From NCBI GenBank assembly GCA_017654935.2, contig CM065698.1, positions 52,459,698 through 52,523,697 on the forward strand: 64,000 nucleotides of DNA, given 5' to 3'. This DNA is from Phymorhynchus buccinoides. Taxonomy: Eukaryota; Mollusca; Gastropoda; Neogastropoda; Raphitomidae. The position numbers were made by a program, and so were the translations under genes. The notes under the pieces are model-generated. The model worked only from the letters and a program-made list of their open reading frames with translations, was not told the origin of the DNA and searched no databases. Positions 49,441 to 60,330 of this stretch are shown here, piece after piece (the stretch's first letter is position 1; each line of letters starts with the position of its first letter).

Positions 49441-49625
49441 GTGTGTGACCGTTTTTGATTACCCCGCCATGTGGGCAGCTACACTCCGACTTCGGGGGAA
49501 GCATGCTGATGATCTTGATGTACAAAGCATCACTGTGTTTGATTACCCCGCCATGTGGGCAGCTACACTCCGACTTCGGGGGAAGCATGCTGATGATCCT
49601 GATGTACAAAGCATCACTGTTTTTT
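49440..49625 (-). repeat. two copies of an 84-bp segment of a dispersed repeat
   Basis: Two tandem copies contain gattaccccgccatgtgggc, agctacactccgacttcggg, ggaagcatgctgatgat. From memory, the complementary wording resembles a short dispersed repeat common in gastropod sequences. This is recall, not a search. Confidence 0.5.
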
Positions 49626-49804
49626 TAGCCTGCACTAGCTCTTAGTGCTGCAGTCAGATGAACTGGTTGGCCTTTGGGGACCTTCCCCAACACCAGTTGT
49701 CCTTAAACAAAATTATTTGGCTGAGAGTGAAGACGTACCAAGAGTCAATTACTATTAAAAAAAATCCAGCCCAGCCTTTGAGACTAGCAGTGGCCTCCTG
49801 TGCA

Positions 49805-50951
49805 GTGTGGAAGATGTGACTGAGGATTGTTACACACACTAGCAGTGTGGAAGATGTGACTGAGGATTGTTACACACACTAGCAGTGTGGAAGATGTGAC
49901 TGAGGATTGTCACACACACTAGCAGTGTGGAAGATGTGACTGAGGATTGTACACACACTAGCAGTGTGGAAGATGTGACTGAGGATTGTCACACAACTAG
50001 CAGTGTGGAAGATGTGACTGAGGATTGTCACACACACTAGCAGTGTGGAAGATGTGACTGAGGATTGTCACACACACTAGCAGTGTGGAAGATGTGACTG
50101 AGGATTGTCACACACACTAGCAGTGTGGAAGATGTGACTGAGGATTGTCACACACACTAGCAGTGTGGAAGATGTGATTGAGGATTGTCACACACACTAG
50201 CAGTGTGGAAGATGTGACTGAGGATTGTCACACACACTAGCAGTGTGGAAGATGTGACTGAGGATTGTCACACACACTAGCAGTGTGGAAGATGTGACTG
50301 AGGATTGTCACACACACTAGCAGTGTGGAAGATGTGACTGAGGATTGTCACACACACTAGCAGTGTGGAAGATGTGACTGAGGATTGTCACACACACTAG
50401 CAGTGTGGAAGATGTGACTGAGGATTGTCACACACACTAGCAGTGTGGAAGATGTGACTGAGGATTGTCACACACACTAGCAGTGTGGAAGATGTGACTG
50501 AGGATTGTCACACACACTAGCAGTGTGGAAGATGTGACTGAGGATTGTCACACACACTAGCAGTGTGGAAGATGTGATTGAGGATTGTCACACACACTAG
50601 CAGTGTGGAAGATGTGACTGAGGATTGTTACACACACTAGCAGTGTGGAAGATAGATGTGACTGAGGATTGTCACACACACTAGCAGTGTGGAAGATGTG
50701 ACTGAGGATTGTCACACACACTAGCAGTGTGGAAGATGTGACTGAGGATTGTCACACACACTAGCAGTGTGGAAGATGTGACTGAGGATTGTCACACACA
50801 CTAGCAGTGTGGAAGATGTGACTGAGGATTGTCACACACACTAGCAGTGTAGAAGATGTGACTGAGGATTGTCACACACACTAGCAGTGTGGAAGATGTG
50901 ACTGAGGATTGTCACACACACTAGCAGTGTGGAAGATGTGACTGAGGATTG

Positions 50952-50957
<6 letters not shown>
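49805..50957 (+). repeat. 40-bp minisatellite (about 29 copies) running into a CA microsatellite
   Basis: The unit reads actagcagtgtggaagatgt, gactgaggattgtcacacac. Very homogeneous. The last copy flows into (CA)n. Confidence 0.94.
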
Positions 50958-51021
<64 letters not shown>

Positions 51022-51079
51022 TCACTCACTCACTCACTCACTCACTCACACACACACACACACTCACACTCACACGCAC
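50955..51079 (+). repeat. CA and CTCA microsatellite
   Basis: (CA)n to about 51016, then (CTCA)n to about 51049, then mixed CA/CTCA. Confidence 0.93.
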
Positions 51080-51718
51080 TGTCACGAAATCCCCCGCTCG
51101 ATCCTGATCAGAGATCGGGAGAGGGAAATCGCGAACCCCGAGGAGAGTCTCGCACGCCCAGACAGACAAACTCACAGGAGAAGGCACACGCGCACACCAG
51201 AAGTACAATACAAAACAAGACTATTTATTATAAGCAAGCACACACACACACTTACACAATTCAATACACTCAATGTTCAACAAATTATCTACACAATATA
51301 CATGGCATTCAAAAGTTTGTCCAAAGAATAAACTAAAGCCGGCAACTTAACTGAATAACTAAAAGAGAGTTTGTAAGCAGAAACACAAAATTGAAGGGAA
51401 AAACGACGAAAGGGCAGACGAAGAAAAGAAGTCCAACAAAAACAGCAGAGCGTCCGAAGAAGAAGACAAAGGGGAAAACAAAAGTCAGTAGAAAAACTGC
51501 TCCCCCTCCTGGGGCAGGCTACAGCAGCAGAAACAAAAGATGAGAGACGGCAGAGGTCGCCCCCAGACTCCTCAACAGGAACGTCGAAGCCTGGCCCGAA
51601 CGCACAGACAGGCCCACAGATCGGGCCTAACACGGGGCCAGACAGAAAGGCGGGCGGCCTCCCACAGCCGGAAACGGAGAAAAGAGCGGTTGACCGGGCG
51701 GTCAACCAGGCAGCAAAC

Positions 51719-51739
51719 AGGTCAGGTTCAGGCTCAGGT

Positions 51740-51786
<47 letters not shown>
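51719..51786 (+). repeat. CAGGCT hexanucleotide repeat
   Basis: About eleven copies of caggct/caggtt in a row. Confidence 0.93.
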
Positions 51787-52440
51787 ACTGTATGAAAAAC
51801 CAAAACAAAAACCTAGTTTTGAACACCCAGAGTAACAACAGTTTTGTGTTTACCCAAAAACTAATTCCCCAACAGTCCTCTTCAGGGATGTAAAAACCCA
51901 CCCTCTTTAAACTTGGTTCTCTCCAAGAACCCCAAAACGCTGAACAACACTTTCTTTACAATCCTTTTCACACGACTCAGTCTAGGGGTAATATTTCATC
52001 AAAAAGGATTAACTAAAAGGTTTCACTTTTTCTGGAACAACAAGGCTTTCATACATTTAGAAAATTCTAGCCTTTCAAATACAAAAATTAACAATTACAT
52101 TCTTCTGAAAATTTCACAGCTTTTCAGGTACAAGAATGGACACTTAAATTCTTCTGAAAATATCACATAAAATTTCACCACCAAAAATATGTCCTTTCCA
52201 TTCTCATTTCTTCCAGAAGGCGGACGAACTACAGGCAAAGAATGTATTTCCCCAAAATAGCATTCACAATGTACTTCAAAAGGTCAAAAAGCCTTGAAAA
52301 CATTAATTACACTTTCTCTCAAAAATAAAAACAGAAACGGGGATGAACGCTTTACAAAGCCCCTATCAGCATAGCTAGAAGCGCGACTGGAATAACCCTC
52401 TGTTATCCAGCTCTCCGCAGAGTCTCTTAATACCTAATTA
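51787..52440 (+). other. AT-rich sequence, no gene seen
   Basis: A-rich plus strand without a recognisable coding frame. It lies within the 51080-55362 segment. Confidence 0.5.
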
Positions 52441-52447
52441 AGCTAGG

Positions 52448-52572
52448 ACGATGACCGCGAGGCTAAACATAGGTCGCGAGGCTAAACATATACCGCAAGG
52501 CTAAACATAGGCCGCGAGGCTAAACATAGGCCGCGAGGCTAAACATAGGCCGCGAGGCTAAACATATACCGC
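52448..52572 (+). repeat. 19-bp repeat (about 7 copies)
   Basis: The unit reads cgcgaggctaaacataggc; some copies read ataccgcaaggctaaac. Confidence 0.88.
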
Positions 52573-52703
52573 AACAAGGAATAATGCGCGCGCGTGCACG
52601 CATTTAGGATTCTGAATCTCTGTGAACTCAAATACGCTTTGCACCGAAAAACGATTTGCACGGCCTAAACACACAATGGCGAGCCAAAACATTGATTCAA
52701 AAA

Positions 52704-54356
52704 TATGTGCCGAGTTCAAGTACCAAATTCTAAAACAGGTGGCAAAAACTCCGTTCGCAACTGACATTTCATGACTCAGTCAAGCCAAATTGTTATGAAT
52801 TCTTGTTCAGCTGTAAGTGGGCGATGTTGTGTTAGTGGAAACATTGCACGTGATTCTCTATTACTGAGCTTGGCAGCAAAAGAAAAAGCGGAAACTTGCG
52901 AAAAAGGACCTTGTTTTGGATCGTTCTGCATGAACACATTGCACAAGCCAGATGGAAAAACCATTATGCACGTGCAAGCACTACTGTTTATGTGTGAGAT
53001 GCTGTCTCTTGCTTGGCTTTATAAGAAGACATACCACCAGTATTAGGCCTGATTTGACAATGCCTCCACGACGAAAATTGAGCGAGTTGGATAGGGGACG
53101 AGCTGTTGCATGGTTCCAAGATGGTGTTCCCAAGCGAGAAGTGGCCAGGCGACTTCAGGTGTCCATCTCGGTCATTGCCAGATTCAACGCTTCACAGCCA
53201 CTGGGAGGGTCCATGAAAGACGCAGATCTGGTCGACCGAAGAAGACAACTCCACGTGAAGATCGTCTCATTGAACGACAAGCCCTGCAGACAAGAACAGC
53301 CTCTTCCAGCATCATTCGAAGGCAGCTGAGGGTGGCTACTAACATCAACATCAGCCAGCAGACCATACGGAACCGCCTTCATGGGTTTAACCTCCGTTCT
53401 CGTCGCCCAGCTGTACGGCCACGCTTAACTCCAGCCCATAGGGCAGCACGCCGCGCCTTCTGCAGACGTCACGTGAGGTGGACACGTCAGCAATGGTCCC
53501 AGGTCCTGTTCAGTGATGAATCACGCTTCACCCTGAACCACAACGACGGCCGACTGAGGGTCTGGAGGCGCCCAGGGGAACGCTTTATTGACGCCACTGT
53601 CCAAGAAAAGGTGGCCTTTGGTGGAGGTTCTGTAATGGTCTGGGGGGCCTTCAGCCTTCACCACAGAACACCCTTGTATCATGTACAGGGTAACCTGACT
53701 GGCCTCCGATACCGGTCCTGAGATCCTTCGACCGCTGGCTGTGCCTACACTGCAGCAGATGGGACCGCCGGCTGTCTACCAGGATGACAACGCTCGCCCC
53801 CACAGGGCAAGGGTGGTCAACGACTTCCTGCAGCAGTCTGGAGTCAACAGAATGGAGTGGCCAGCATGCAGTCCCGATCTCAACCCGATTGAGAACCTCT
53901 GGGATGAGCTGGATCGCAAAGTGAGGAGCAACCACCCCCCTCCCAGGGATGCCCAGCACCTCTACCAGATGCTGCAGGCTGAGTGGCAGGCGCTTCCACA
54001 GAGGATCTTCACCACCCTGGTCAACTCCATGAGGACTCGCTGCGTCGAGTGCCAGAACAGCCATGGCGGATACACGCATTACTGAACTTTTGGGAGCATC
54101 AGAATGCCCTGTCTTGTGATTTCAATGACTTTGGGAAATCAAATTTCGATACGTACCCACTTTGATCAAATGTACAGACCAAACGATTGCTCGAAATTGA
54201 AGGCAATTGTGTATCGTTATCACTAAAGCATTGAATTAAATGTTGGCCAAAATTCAACGCATTGGCTTTCTTATTTGGAAAGTTATGAATTAGTTTGCAA
54301 GTGATCCTTAACTTTTTGTGGATAGCTTATGTGCCGAGTTCAAGTACCAAATTCTA
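52704..54356 (+). mobile_element. Tc1 relic with direct-repeat flanks
   Basis: A probable 3' terminal inverted repeat ends at 54321 (minus strand: ccacaaaaagttaaggatca). I cannot find its 5' partner. Instead a 29-bp sequence starting tatgtgccgagttcaag occurs in direct orientation at 52704-52732 and 54328-54356, with weaker similarity continuing about 45 bp further (caaaaac, aactgaca, catgac). Tc1 elements make only TA duplications, so this direct repeat needs another explanation. Confidence 0.5.
53060..54085 (+). pseudogene. Tc1-type (DD34E) transposase, frameshifted
   Basis: Starts MPPRRKLSELDRGRAVAWFQ with a helix-turn-helix stretch (GVPKREVARRLQVSISVIARF). A frame change near 53185 leads to RSGRPKKTTPREDRL, a linker common in Tc1 proteins, then WSQVLFSDESRFTLN (first Asp) and VMVWGAF. 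A second frame change plus stop near 53715 precedes VYQDDNARPHRARV (second Asp) and CSPDLNPIENLWDELD (Glu). Thirty-four residues separate the second Asp from the Glu, the DD34E spacing of Tc1. Catalytic residues are intact, but two frameshifts make this copy inactive. Confidence 0.9.
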
Positions 54357-54634
54357 CGACCGGCAAAAACCTATCCAACTGACAAGTCATGACCCAGCCA
54401 GTCAGTTCCTTAGCCCCTTATGCAAAAATCAAGAAAATAATAAGAAAAATGAACCAAAGAAAACGCACACAAATATACATGTTAGCAAACCTATAACTAG
54501 CTATTCTACATTGTTACGCGCGCGTTGTTGTACGATTTTAACGGGATTAATACTCATTTTATGCAGCTACTGACCAAACTTCCAAGTGGCGGAATGAAGA
54601 AGAAGAATCCTCCCCACAAGACAGTCGCAGCTCT
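54357..54634 (+). other. sequence between Tc1 relic and hairpin
   Basis: No gene or array seen. Confidence 0.4.
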
Positions 54635-54786
54635 GGGACGGTATTCATGTCGAGATAGCATGAGACTTAGCATGATGCTAACGAGAAGCTCTTCCAAAAG
54701 TCCTATTAAATCCTATAGGACATTGGAAGAGCTTCTAAGTTAGCATCATGCTAAGTCTCATGCTATCTCAACGTGAATACCGTCCC
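54635..54786. repeat. long inverted repeat: 72-nt arms, 8-nt loop
   Basis: Arms 54635-54706 and 54715-54786 pair with about 90 percent match. The outer ends gggacggtattca and tgaataccgtccc match fully, as does gagatagcatgagacttagc with its partner. The loop is taaatcct. Each arm contains the palindrome ttagcatgatgctaa. Transcribed, it would fold into a long hairpin. It could be a foldback transposon. Confidence 0.9.
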
Positions 54787-55354
54787 TGGTCTCGCCAAGG
54801 GCTCGGGGTAAGCGCGAGCAGGTGGAAGGGGTTCCGGACCGGCCACAGCTTTCTTCCAGGACTCTAGTGAACGCCAGGGACGATGACGGGGAAGGGAGGA
54901 CAATGAGGAACCAAATAAAAAGGGGTGAAGATGGCGATGATGAAGAGGAGAAACGATGTCAGCCGAAGCTCTACAGCTTCGCTATCCCCACGTCTAGGAC
55001 TCGTGCAGGATAAACAATTGATAACAGGATCCTTCAGGGACGTGGCCCTCACCACACCTCAGCACTGGGCGGCCGTAGGTGGACAGAACGATGAAAAGGA
55101 GAAAGGATGAAGCGATGAAGCGATGTTGCTTAACTGAAGGAAAAATATGGAGTGACGTTTGACCGGTCGAAACTCATGAAGTCGCCAGTTGAATGTGGAG
55201 TCTCGCGAGAGGTCAGAGCTAACACGGGTTGCACGGATTTCACAAGTAGGTTGTCTCGATTAGGTTCAAAGAAGGAGAAAGATCTCGGGGTCCTTTGTGA
55301 TTGAGTGGTAGACTGTGCCTTTCTCTGTCTGTTCAGAAGAACAATGTCACAAAC
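54787..55354 (+). other. unclassified sequence after the hairpin
   Basis: Contains a short inverted pair cgaagct/agcttcg around 54966-54982. No supported gene. Confidence 0.4.
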
Positions 55355-55362
55355 TCGTGACA

Positions 55363-55554
55363 CAGCACACACACACACACACGCACACGCACACGCGCGC
55401 ACACGCACACAGCACAAGCACACGCACACACACACACACACACGCGCGCACACACACGCACATTGCACACGCACACACACACATACCATTGGCGCACGCA
55501 CGCATTCACACATCAGGCACGCACACACACCACGCACGCACACACGCACACGCA

Positions 55555-55641
<87 letters not shown>

Positions 55642-55645
55642 GGAG
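55363..55645 (+). repeat. CA/CACG compound microsatellite
   Basis: Imperfect cacgcacacg-type repeats, then a pure (CA)n from about 55558 to 55640. Confidence 0.95.
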
Positions 55646-55739
55646 ACAGACTGAGAGACAGACACACAGATACCGGAGAGACCAGATGGTCTCCCACAGG
55701 CAATCTCCCAGTTACGGGTGGATGGTTTTGTGAATGAGT

Positions 55740-55950
55740 GTGCATTGTGCTGATCAGGTGACAGGACACATACCATTGGCGCAGTGATGCATTCATTGAT
55801 CAGGTGACTGGACACATACCATTGGCGCTGTGATGCATTCATTGATCAGGTGACAGTACACATACCATTGGCGCTGTGATGCATTCATTGATCAGGTGAC
55901 AGGACACATACCATTGGCGCTGTGATGCATTCATTGATCAGGTGACTGGA
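55740..55950 (+). repeat. 46-bp satellite array, left part (about 4 copies)
   Basis: The unit reads cacataccattggcgcagtg, atgcattcattgatcaggtg, acagga. It is the same array as 62078-64000, split by the LTR element. Confidence 0.93.
55946..55950 (+). repeat. 5-bp target-site duplication (left)
   Basis: ctgga directly before the 5' LTR. The same five bases follow the 3' LTR at 62078-62082. Confidence 0.9.
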
Positions 55951-57699
55951 TGTGACGTAAGTGTCCCGCGCGACCCACTTTCTTTATTTCTTATCTACAC
56001 CCCCCCCCCCCCCCCCCCTTCTCCCCTCCCCCCCCTCGCCTTTACATTTCTCTGTCCAGCCGCCACGTTAATTGCCCCGCTGCTTCAAACGAACGCCGCG
56101 GAAGGGCGTTATCTCTTTCTCCCTGGTCGGCACGTACCATCTACCGAGGTTATCTCCCTTCACCCCCCCCCCCCCTTTCTACCGTCTCATCACAAGAAAG
56201 TGACAACCGAGGTTATTTCCCTTTGAACACGGTTTTTCCTTTTCAATCACAAGGTTAGGAATGTCAGGAATGTGCTAAGGATGGAATAGGCGCGTGATTG
56301 TTCAGTACATTTAAAACAGCAATCTTGTGACGTGTGGACTGTAATACACCAATAGCAGGCTTTCATTGTTTGAAAGTGAAGGCTATAATTGGAGTGGTGA
56401 GAAAAAGTTGTCACACAAGATGCTGAAACGTAGCTAGAGCAACACTCACAACCAGTCATCATAAGCCCACTAGTAAGTATTATTGATGGCAGGTGATTGA
56501 GATCTTGTGTGTTTGACTCTAGTTTTGATCTAGATCCTATGTTCAATGATGAATAAGGAGTAGATAGATATGTTATAGAAAAGAAGTGGTAAACATTCTA
56601 TTCTATTTATGTGCACTGATTATTTGTGTGTGTGTGTTTTTGACTTGAACACTTTTGGTACCAGAACCGGAGTTTATGCCTACTAACCCTTTTGTCTATT
56701 TTTAGTAGGAAACCTATGGGCCGCAATCTTGCACTATTTTTAGTAGGAAACCTATGGGCCGCAATCTTGCACTTTATGATACCATTCCTTTCCAGGTGTT
56801 GGATGGAGAAGTGATGTTTGTATTGATCACCTTTTATGTTTTACTGATCTCAGTTTGTTAACTGAAATTCAGTTTATTTATTAACTACATGTAGTGCTAT
56901 TGTACAAGGGAAGCCTTCAAGCCGGTTGGGATTCACTAATTCCCTGCCGACTGAAGCCCCTTGTCTCTAAGCCATAGAGATCTACATCCACCTTCTCCTG
57001 TGATTATCAGCAGGGCATCGTGGGCCGGACGATCATCCCGGACTCCACCAAGCACCAAGACGGGTCCGTCGCCAAGACAACCTGCACCCAGAATCCGCGA
57101 GGAGACCACGCCTGAACCGTGCCATCCCGCGAAGCCGTAATAGGAACGACTGGGAGCTACTCTCACCTGACGAGCAAGCCCAGAACTTCAAACAGCTAAG
57201 TCTACCTGACTGCGCCAATCATTTGAACTTTCCTACGGACACCGATGATAATTAGTAACCCTTCCGGCATGGGGCGAACCTTATAGAAAGACAAAAGTCT
57301 TGTGAATCCTTTCGGATTTCATTGTGTTTTAACCATATTTTGTTTTGGCGCCATTGAGCTGCTTTATTATTATTGTTGCATAATCTTATGCAGATTTTGG
57401 GAGTAAATAAAATACAAGTGTCAAATAATCCTGAACCCTTTGGTCAGACTGATGAGAGTGGGAGTCTTGTAATTTCATGTAAAACCCTACTTCTCTCTGT
57501 CTGCCATTTAGAGCAATTCAACCACTTGTATTTCTTACAACCATCTGACGAGCCAGAACCCGGGCACAAATATAAATTTATTAGATGAAAAGGGGCCGGG
57601 AAAGTTGCTCATCTCCCATACCCTAGAGAAGTGGGCTAAAGGCAAATTTTCTAAAGTCTTCCCTAGAGACTTAGCCTTTTAACCCATTACCTCGTCACA
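55951..57699 (+). repeat. 5' LTR (1,749 bp)
   Basis: Runs from tgtgacgtaagtgtcccg to cattacctcgtcaca. Carries C-homopolymers near 56001 and 56163, a two-copy 39-bp repeat (tttttagtaggaaacctatg, about 56698-56773) and AATAAA at 57406-57411. Confidence 0.93.
57406..57411 (+). promoter_or_regulatory. LTR poly(A) signal
   Basis: aataaa within gggagtaaataaaatac; the same signal is at 61784-61789 in the 3' LTR. Confidence 0.6.
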
Positions 57700-57705
57700 T
57701 CTAAT

Positions 57706-57725
57706 TGGGGGCTCGCGTCCGGGAT
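57706..57725 (+). other. tRNA primer-binding site, tRNA-Pro-like
   Basis: tgggggctcgcgtccgggat lies six bases after the 5' LTR. It matches the 3' end complement of tRNA-Pro (the primer type known from murine leukaemia virus) except for two inserted bases (cg) after ggctcg. Confidence 0.7.
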
Positions 57726-57971
57726 ATTTTTTTTCATAAAGTCTAACAAATTTCAATTCAAACGGTAGTTCCTTTTCAAAACTTATCTTGTGTCCACTGG
57801 GAAAGTTATTGTGATTTGGTTCACTGTGTTTTGATTTGATTTGTTTGAATGCTATTTATGACTTTATTTTGATGTGCATGCTATTTCTGTTTATGCTGAA
57901 ATAGTTAAGTGTTGTTTGATACATTCAACTCAGCAGCTTTGTTTTTATTTTGAATAGTTGTATTTACAACC

Positions 57972-58100
57972 ATGGCTGAGATTGTTAAACTTAGGCGGGA
58001 GCTTAAAGAATGGGGAGAGTCTCTAGGATTGTCAGGCCAAGAGTTAGCAAATTTTGTCATATCTGAATATGACAAAGAGAAAGCTCGCGAGGCTCAGAGA
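57972..58100 (+). pseudogene. gag start, frameshifted
   Basis: An ATG in good context (accatgg) opens a frame beginning MAEIVKLRRELKEWGESLGL. It runs into a stop just after a one-base length change near 58096, where a repeated gaggct block begins. The downstream frame continues the same Lys/Glu/Ala repeat. The original gag start is probably here and is cut off by this frameshift in this copy. Confidence 0.6.
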
Positions 58101-60246
58101 GGCTGACAAAGCTCGGGAGGCTCAGGAGGCTGAGAAAGACAAACAGAGAGCTCATGAGGCTCAAGAGGCTGATAAAGCTCGGGAGGAGGCCGAGAAAGAC
58201 AAACAGAGAGCTCATGAGGCTCAAGAGGCTGATAAAGCTCGCGACACTCAGGAGCAAGAGAAAATCCGTACTCATGAGTTAAGGCAGAGACAACTAGTGC
58301 AGGATGCCAAAAATAAAGAACTCGAACTTGAGGCCACTGAGCGAGAAAAGGCGCGAGACCATGAGCTAGCTATGAAGCAGCTTGAAAACTCAGCAGACTC
58401 TGAGACTGCTGCCCCTCAAAATTTTCCCCCTCCCATTCATACCTCAGCCATGACCTTCACATTGGAGGCATTCAATGAGGCAACCGAGTCTATCGATGCA
58501 TTCCTCGATAGATTTGAAAGACTGGCCCAGGAATTTGAGCTTGCTCCGGAAAAGTTCAACCTCAAGCTTGCCCAAAGTCTCAGGGGTGTGGCTTATGAGG
58601 TGTACAGCAAACTTCCGTCAAGCCAAATTACCGACTACCCAGCTTTGAAAGAAGCCCTGCTCAACAGATACGAGTTGACAGCTGACGCCTACCGGAAAAA
58701 GTTCCGGTCAACCAGAAAAGGTAGGGGAGAGTCCTATGCCCAATTTTCAGATAGACTGGGGAACTATCTGACAAAATGGGTGTCCCTTTCTGCCAAAACT
58801 GAGTCCTATGAGGATCTCCGGGAACTGATGGTTGGCGAGCAACTGCGCGAAACCATGTCCCCAGAGTTACGCACCTTTACTGCCGAACAAGGTGCCACAA
58901 CTCTGGCTGACCTCATCCAGCTAAGTGATAGGTACACTCTAGCCCATGATGAACCTAGCGCCCCTAAAAGGCCAAAACTACAGCAAGTAGTTGGGTCCAC
59001 TGCTTCACAGCAGAGCAGGTTTAACCCCAACTCCAACAGTGGGTCAAACGGTTCTACCCATGAACGACAACCACTGGGGCAACCCTTATTCTGCTCATAC
59101 TGCAAGTCGAACACCCACAATCGGGATGACTGCAGGAAACTTGCTTACAAGCGGCAAAATGTTGCAACTATGCAAGTCGTCTCGACTTCGCAGAATTGCA
59201 CAAACCCCTCCCCAGTACAGTGTCCAGGCACACCGTCAGTCGTTGGACAGGCGACTGTCAACAACATCCCTGTTCAGTGTCTCTATGACACTGGACTGTC
59301 ATGCGACGCCATTGTCTGCGGATCCTTAGTCCCCGCGTCAGCATACACGGGAGACTTCATCTCTCTGCAAGGCCCTGATGCTGCAATCCCCCCATCCACT
59401 TTGCCAGTCGCCATAATCAATGTCGACACCAGATATGTTAAGGGACCCATCAAGGCAGTGCTCATGGACAGTCCTGTCTATGACCTCATACTGGGATCAC
59501 AGTATGTGTTTTTAGGGCACCCCTCTCAACCTGCCCTAGTTTCAGCAGCATTCCCTTCTCCCCAATCCACAAACCAACTCCCTCCCTCCTTCCCAAAGAG
59601 CAAATCTCCCTCAGCAGGGAAGAAACCTCTCAACGCGGCAAACCAAATTGCCGCGCGAGCAAATCCAGATTGTCCCAAGTCCCCAAGTCCGCCACAACTT
59701 GGAAAATCCTTCCCAAGGAATGTCCGCCTAACGACCCAAGACCACTCGCCACAGGTACCTCAGGTGAAAGGCAGCACTGTACCCGCAAACACCCACCGAA
59801 GGTACTATCGGGACAGGCCGCCGCACGTACAGCCGTCACCTACCCCTCCCTTTCAGCGAGTGGCAGTCGACTTGGTCGGGCCTCTACCTAAACGGAAGAA
59901 GAAATTCCGGTACATAGTCACCGTGGTCGACATATGTACCATGCAGTGCGATGCCGCCCCAATCTCCTCACTTGATGCTAGTCAGATAGCTGCGGCACTC
60001 AAAGCCATTTTCGCCCGAATCGGCCTACCAAACCACATCATCAGCAATGATGAATCCAGGCTAAAGGGGAAACTCAGGCAAGAGGTGTTTGCTATTCTGC
60101 AATCAACCTTGGGACAACTCAACACAGGATTGCCGCACCAACCTCAGTCGGAATCCATTCCACTGATCTCTAACCCACCTGCTCCTTTGAACTCTGTGTT
60201 GCGACCAGATGTTCCACCATTCCAGCCGACCCAGTCTCCCCACTAA
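58054..60246 (+). CDS. retrotransposon gag-protease with integrase fragment, RT/RNase H absent (730 aa)
   Basis: A single open frame. Residues about 10-115 are charged coiled-coil repeats (AHEAQEADKAREEAEKDKQ). About 130-330 look like a gag capsid (FERLAQEFEL, YELTADAYRKKFR). A CCHC zinc knuckle follows (CSYCKSNTHNRDDC). Next is an aspartic protease core with CLYDTGLSCDAIV and later YDLILGSQYV. After a Pro/Ser-rich bridge it enters an integrase core: VAVDLVGPLPKRKKKFRYIV, then IISNDESRLKG, where the second catalytic region is degenerate; the final Glu context is lost (HQPQSES). There is no reverse transcriptase or RNase H. The first ATG is internal to gag. Confidence 0.85.
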   Translation: MSYLNMTKRKLARLREADKAREAQEAEKDKQRAHEAQEADKAREEAEKDKQRAHEAQEADKARDTQEQEKIRTHELRQRQLVQDAKNKELELEATEREKARDHELAMKQLENSADSETAAPQNFPPPIHTSAMTFTLEAFNEATESIDAFLDRFERLAQEFELAPEKFNLKLAQSLRGVAYEVYSKLPSSQITDYPALKEALLNRYELTADAYRKKFRSTRKGRGESYAQFSDRLGNYLTKWVSLSAKTESYEDLRELMVGEQLRETMSPELRTFTAEQGATTLADLIQLSDRYTLAHDEPSAPKRPKLQQVVGSTASQQSRFNPNSNSGSNGSTHERQPLGQPLFCSYCKSNTHNRDDCRKLAYKRQNVATMQVVSTSQNCTNPSPVQCPGTPSVVGQATVNNIPVQCLYDTGLSCDAIVCGSLVPASAYTGDFISLQGPDAAIPPSTLPVAIINVDTRYVKGPIKAVLMDSPVYDLILGSQYVFLGHPSQPALVSAAFPSPQSTNQLPPSFPKSKSPSAGKKPLNAANQIAARANPDCPKSPSPPQLGKSFPRNVRLTTQDHSPQVPQVKGSTVPANTHRRYYRDRPPHVQPSPTPPFQRVAVDLVGPLPKRKKKFRYIVTVVDICTMQCDAAPISSLDASQIAAALKAIFARIGLPNHIISNDESRLKGKLRQEVFAILQSTLGQLNTGLPHQPQSESIPLISNPPAPLNSVLRPDVPPFQPTQSPH

Positions 60247-60316
60247 TTTGTCCCTGTCGCCCAAGTCGAAAGTGGAGTCGGCGTTCCACAGGAAGATTCC
60301 GGTACCAGAATCTTTT

Positions 60317-60330
60317 CTTCGGGGGGCCTC
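60317..60330 (+). other. polypurine tract region before 3' LTR
   Basis: cttcggggggcctc lies directly before the 3' LTR. The run of six G is the only purine block, so the tract is short and imperfect. Confidence 0.45.

Larger units (their letters stand above)
51080..55362 (+). mobile_element. 4.3-kb segment with 8-bp inverted ends between microsatellites (unclassified)
   Basis: It begins tgtcacga (51080-51087) and ends tcgtgaca (55355-55362), a perfect inverted pair in TG...CA form, with CA-repeat DNA on each side. It could be a long solo LTR in minus orientation (an AATAAA on that strand near 51226 fits) or a DNA element. No coding frame beyond the nested Tc1 relic is recognised, and no clear target duplication is seen. 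Confidence 0.35.

Noticed and set aside
56247..57588. Short frames within the LTR, repeated identically at 60627-61966
   Set aside because: They are duplicated because the LTR is duplicated; no gene family seen.
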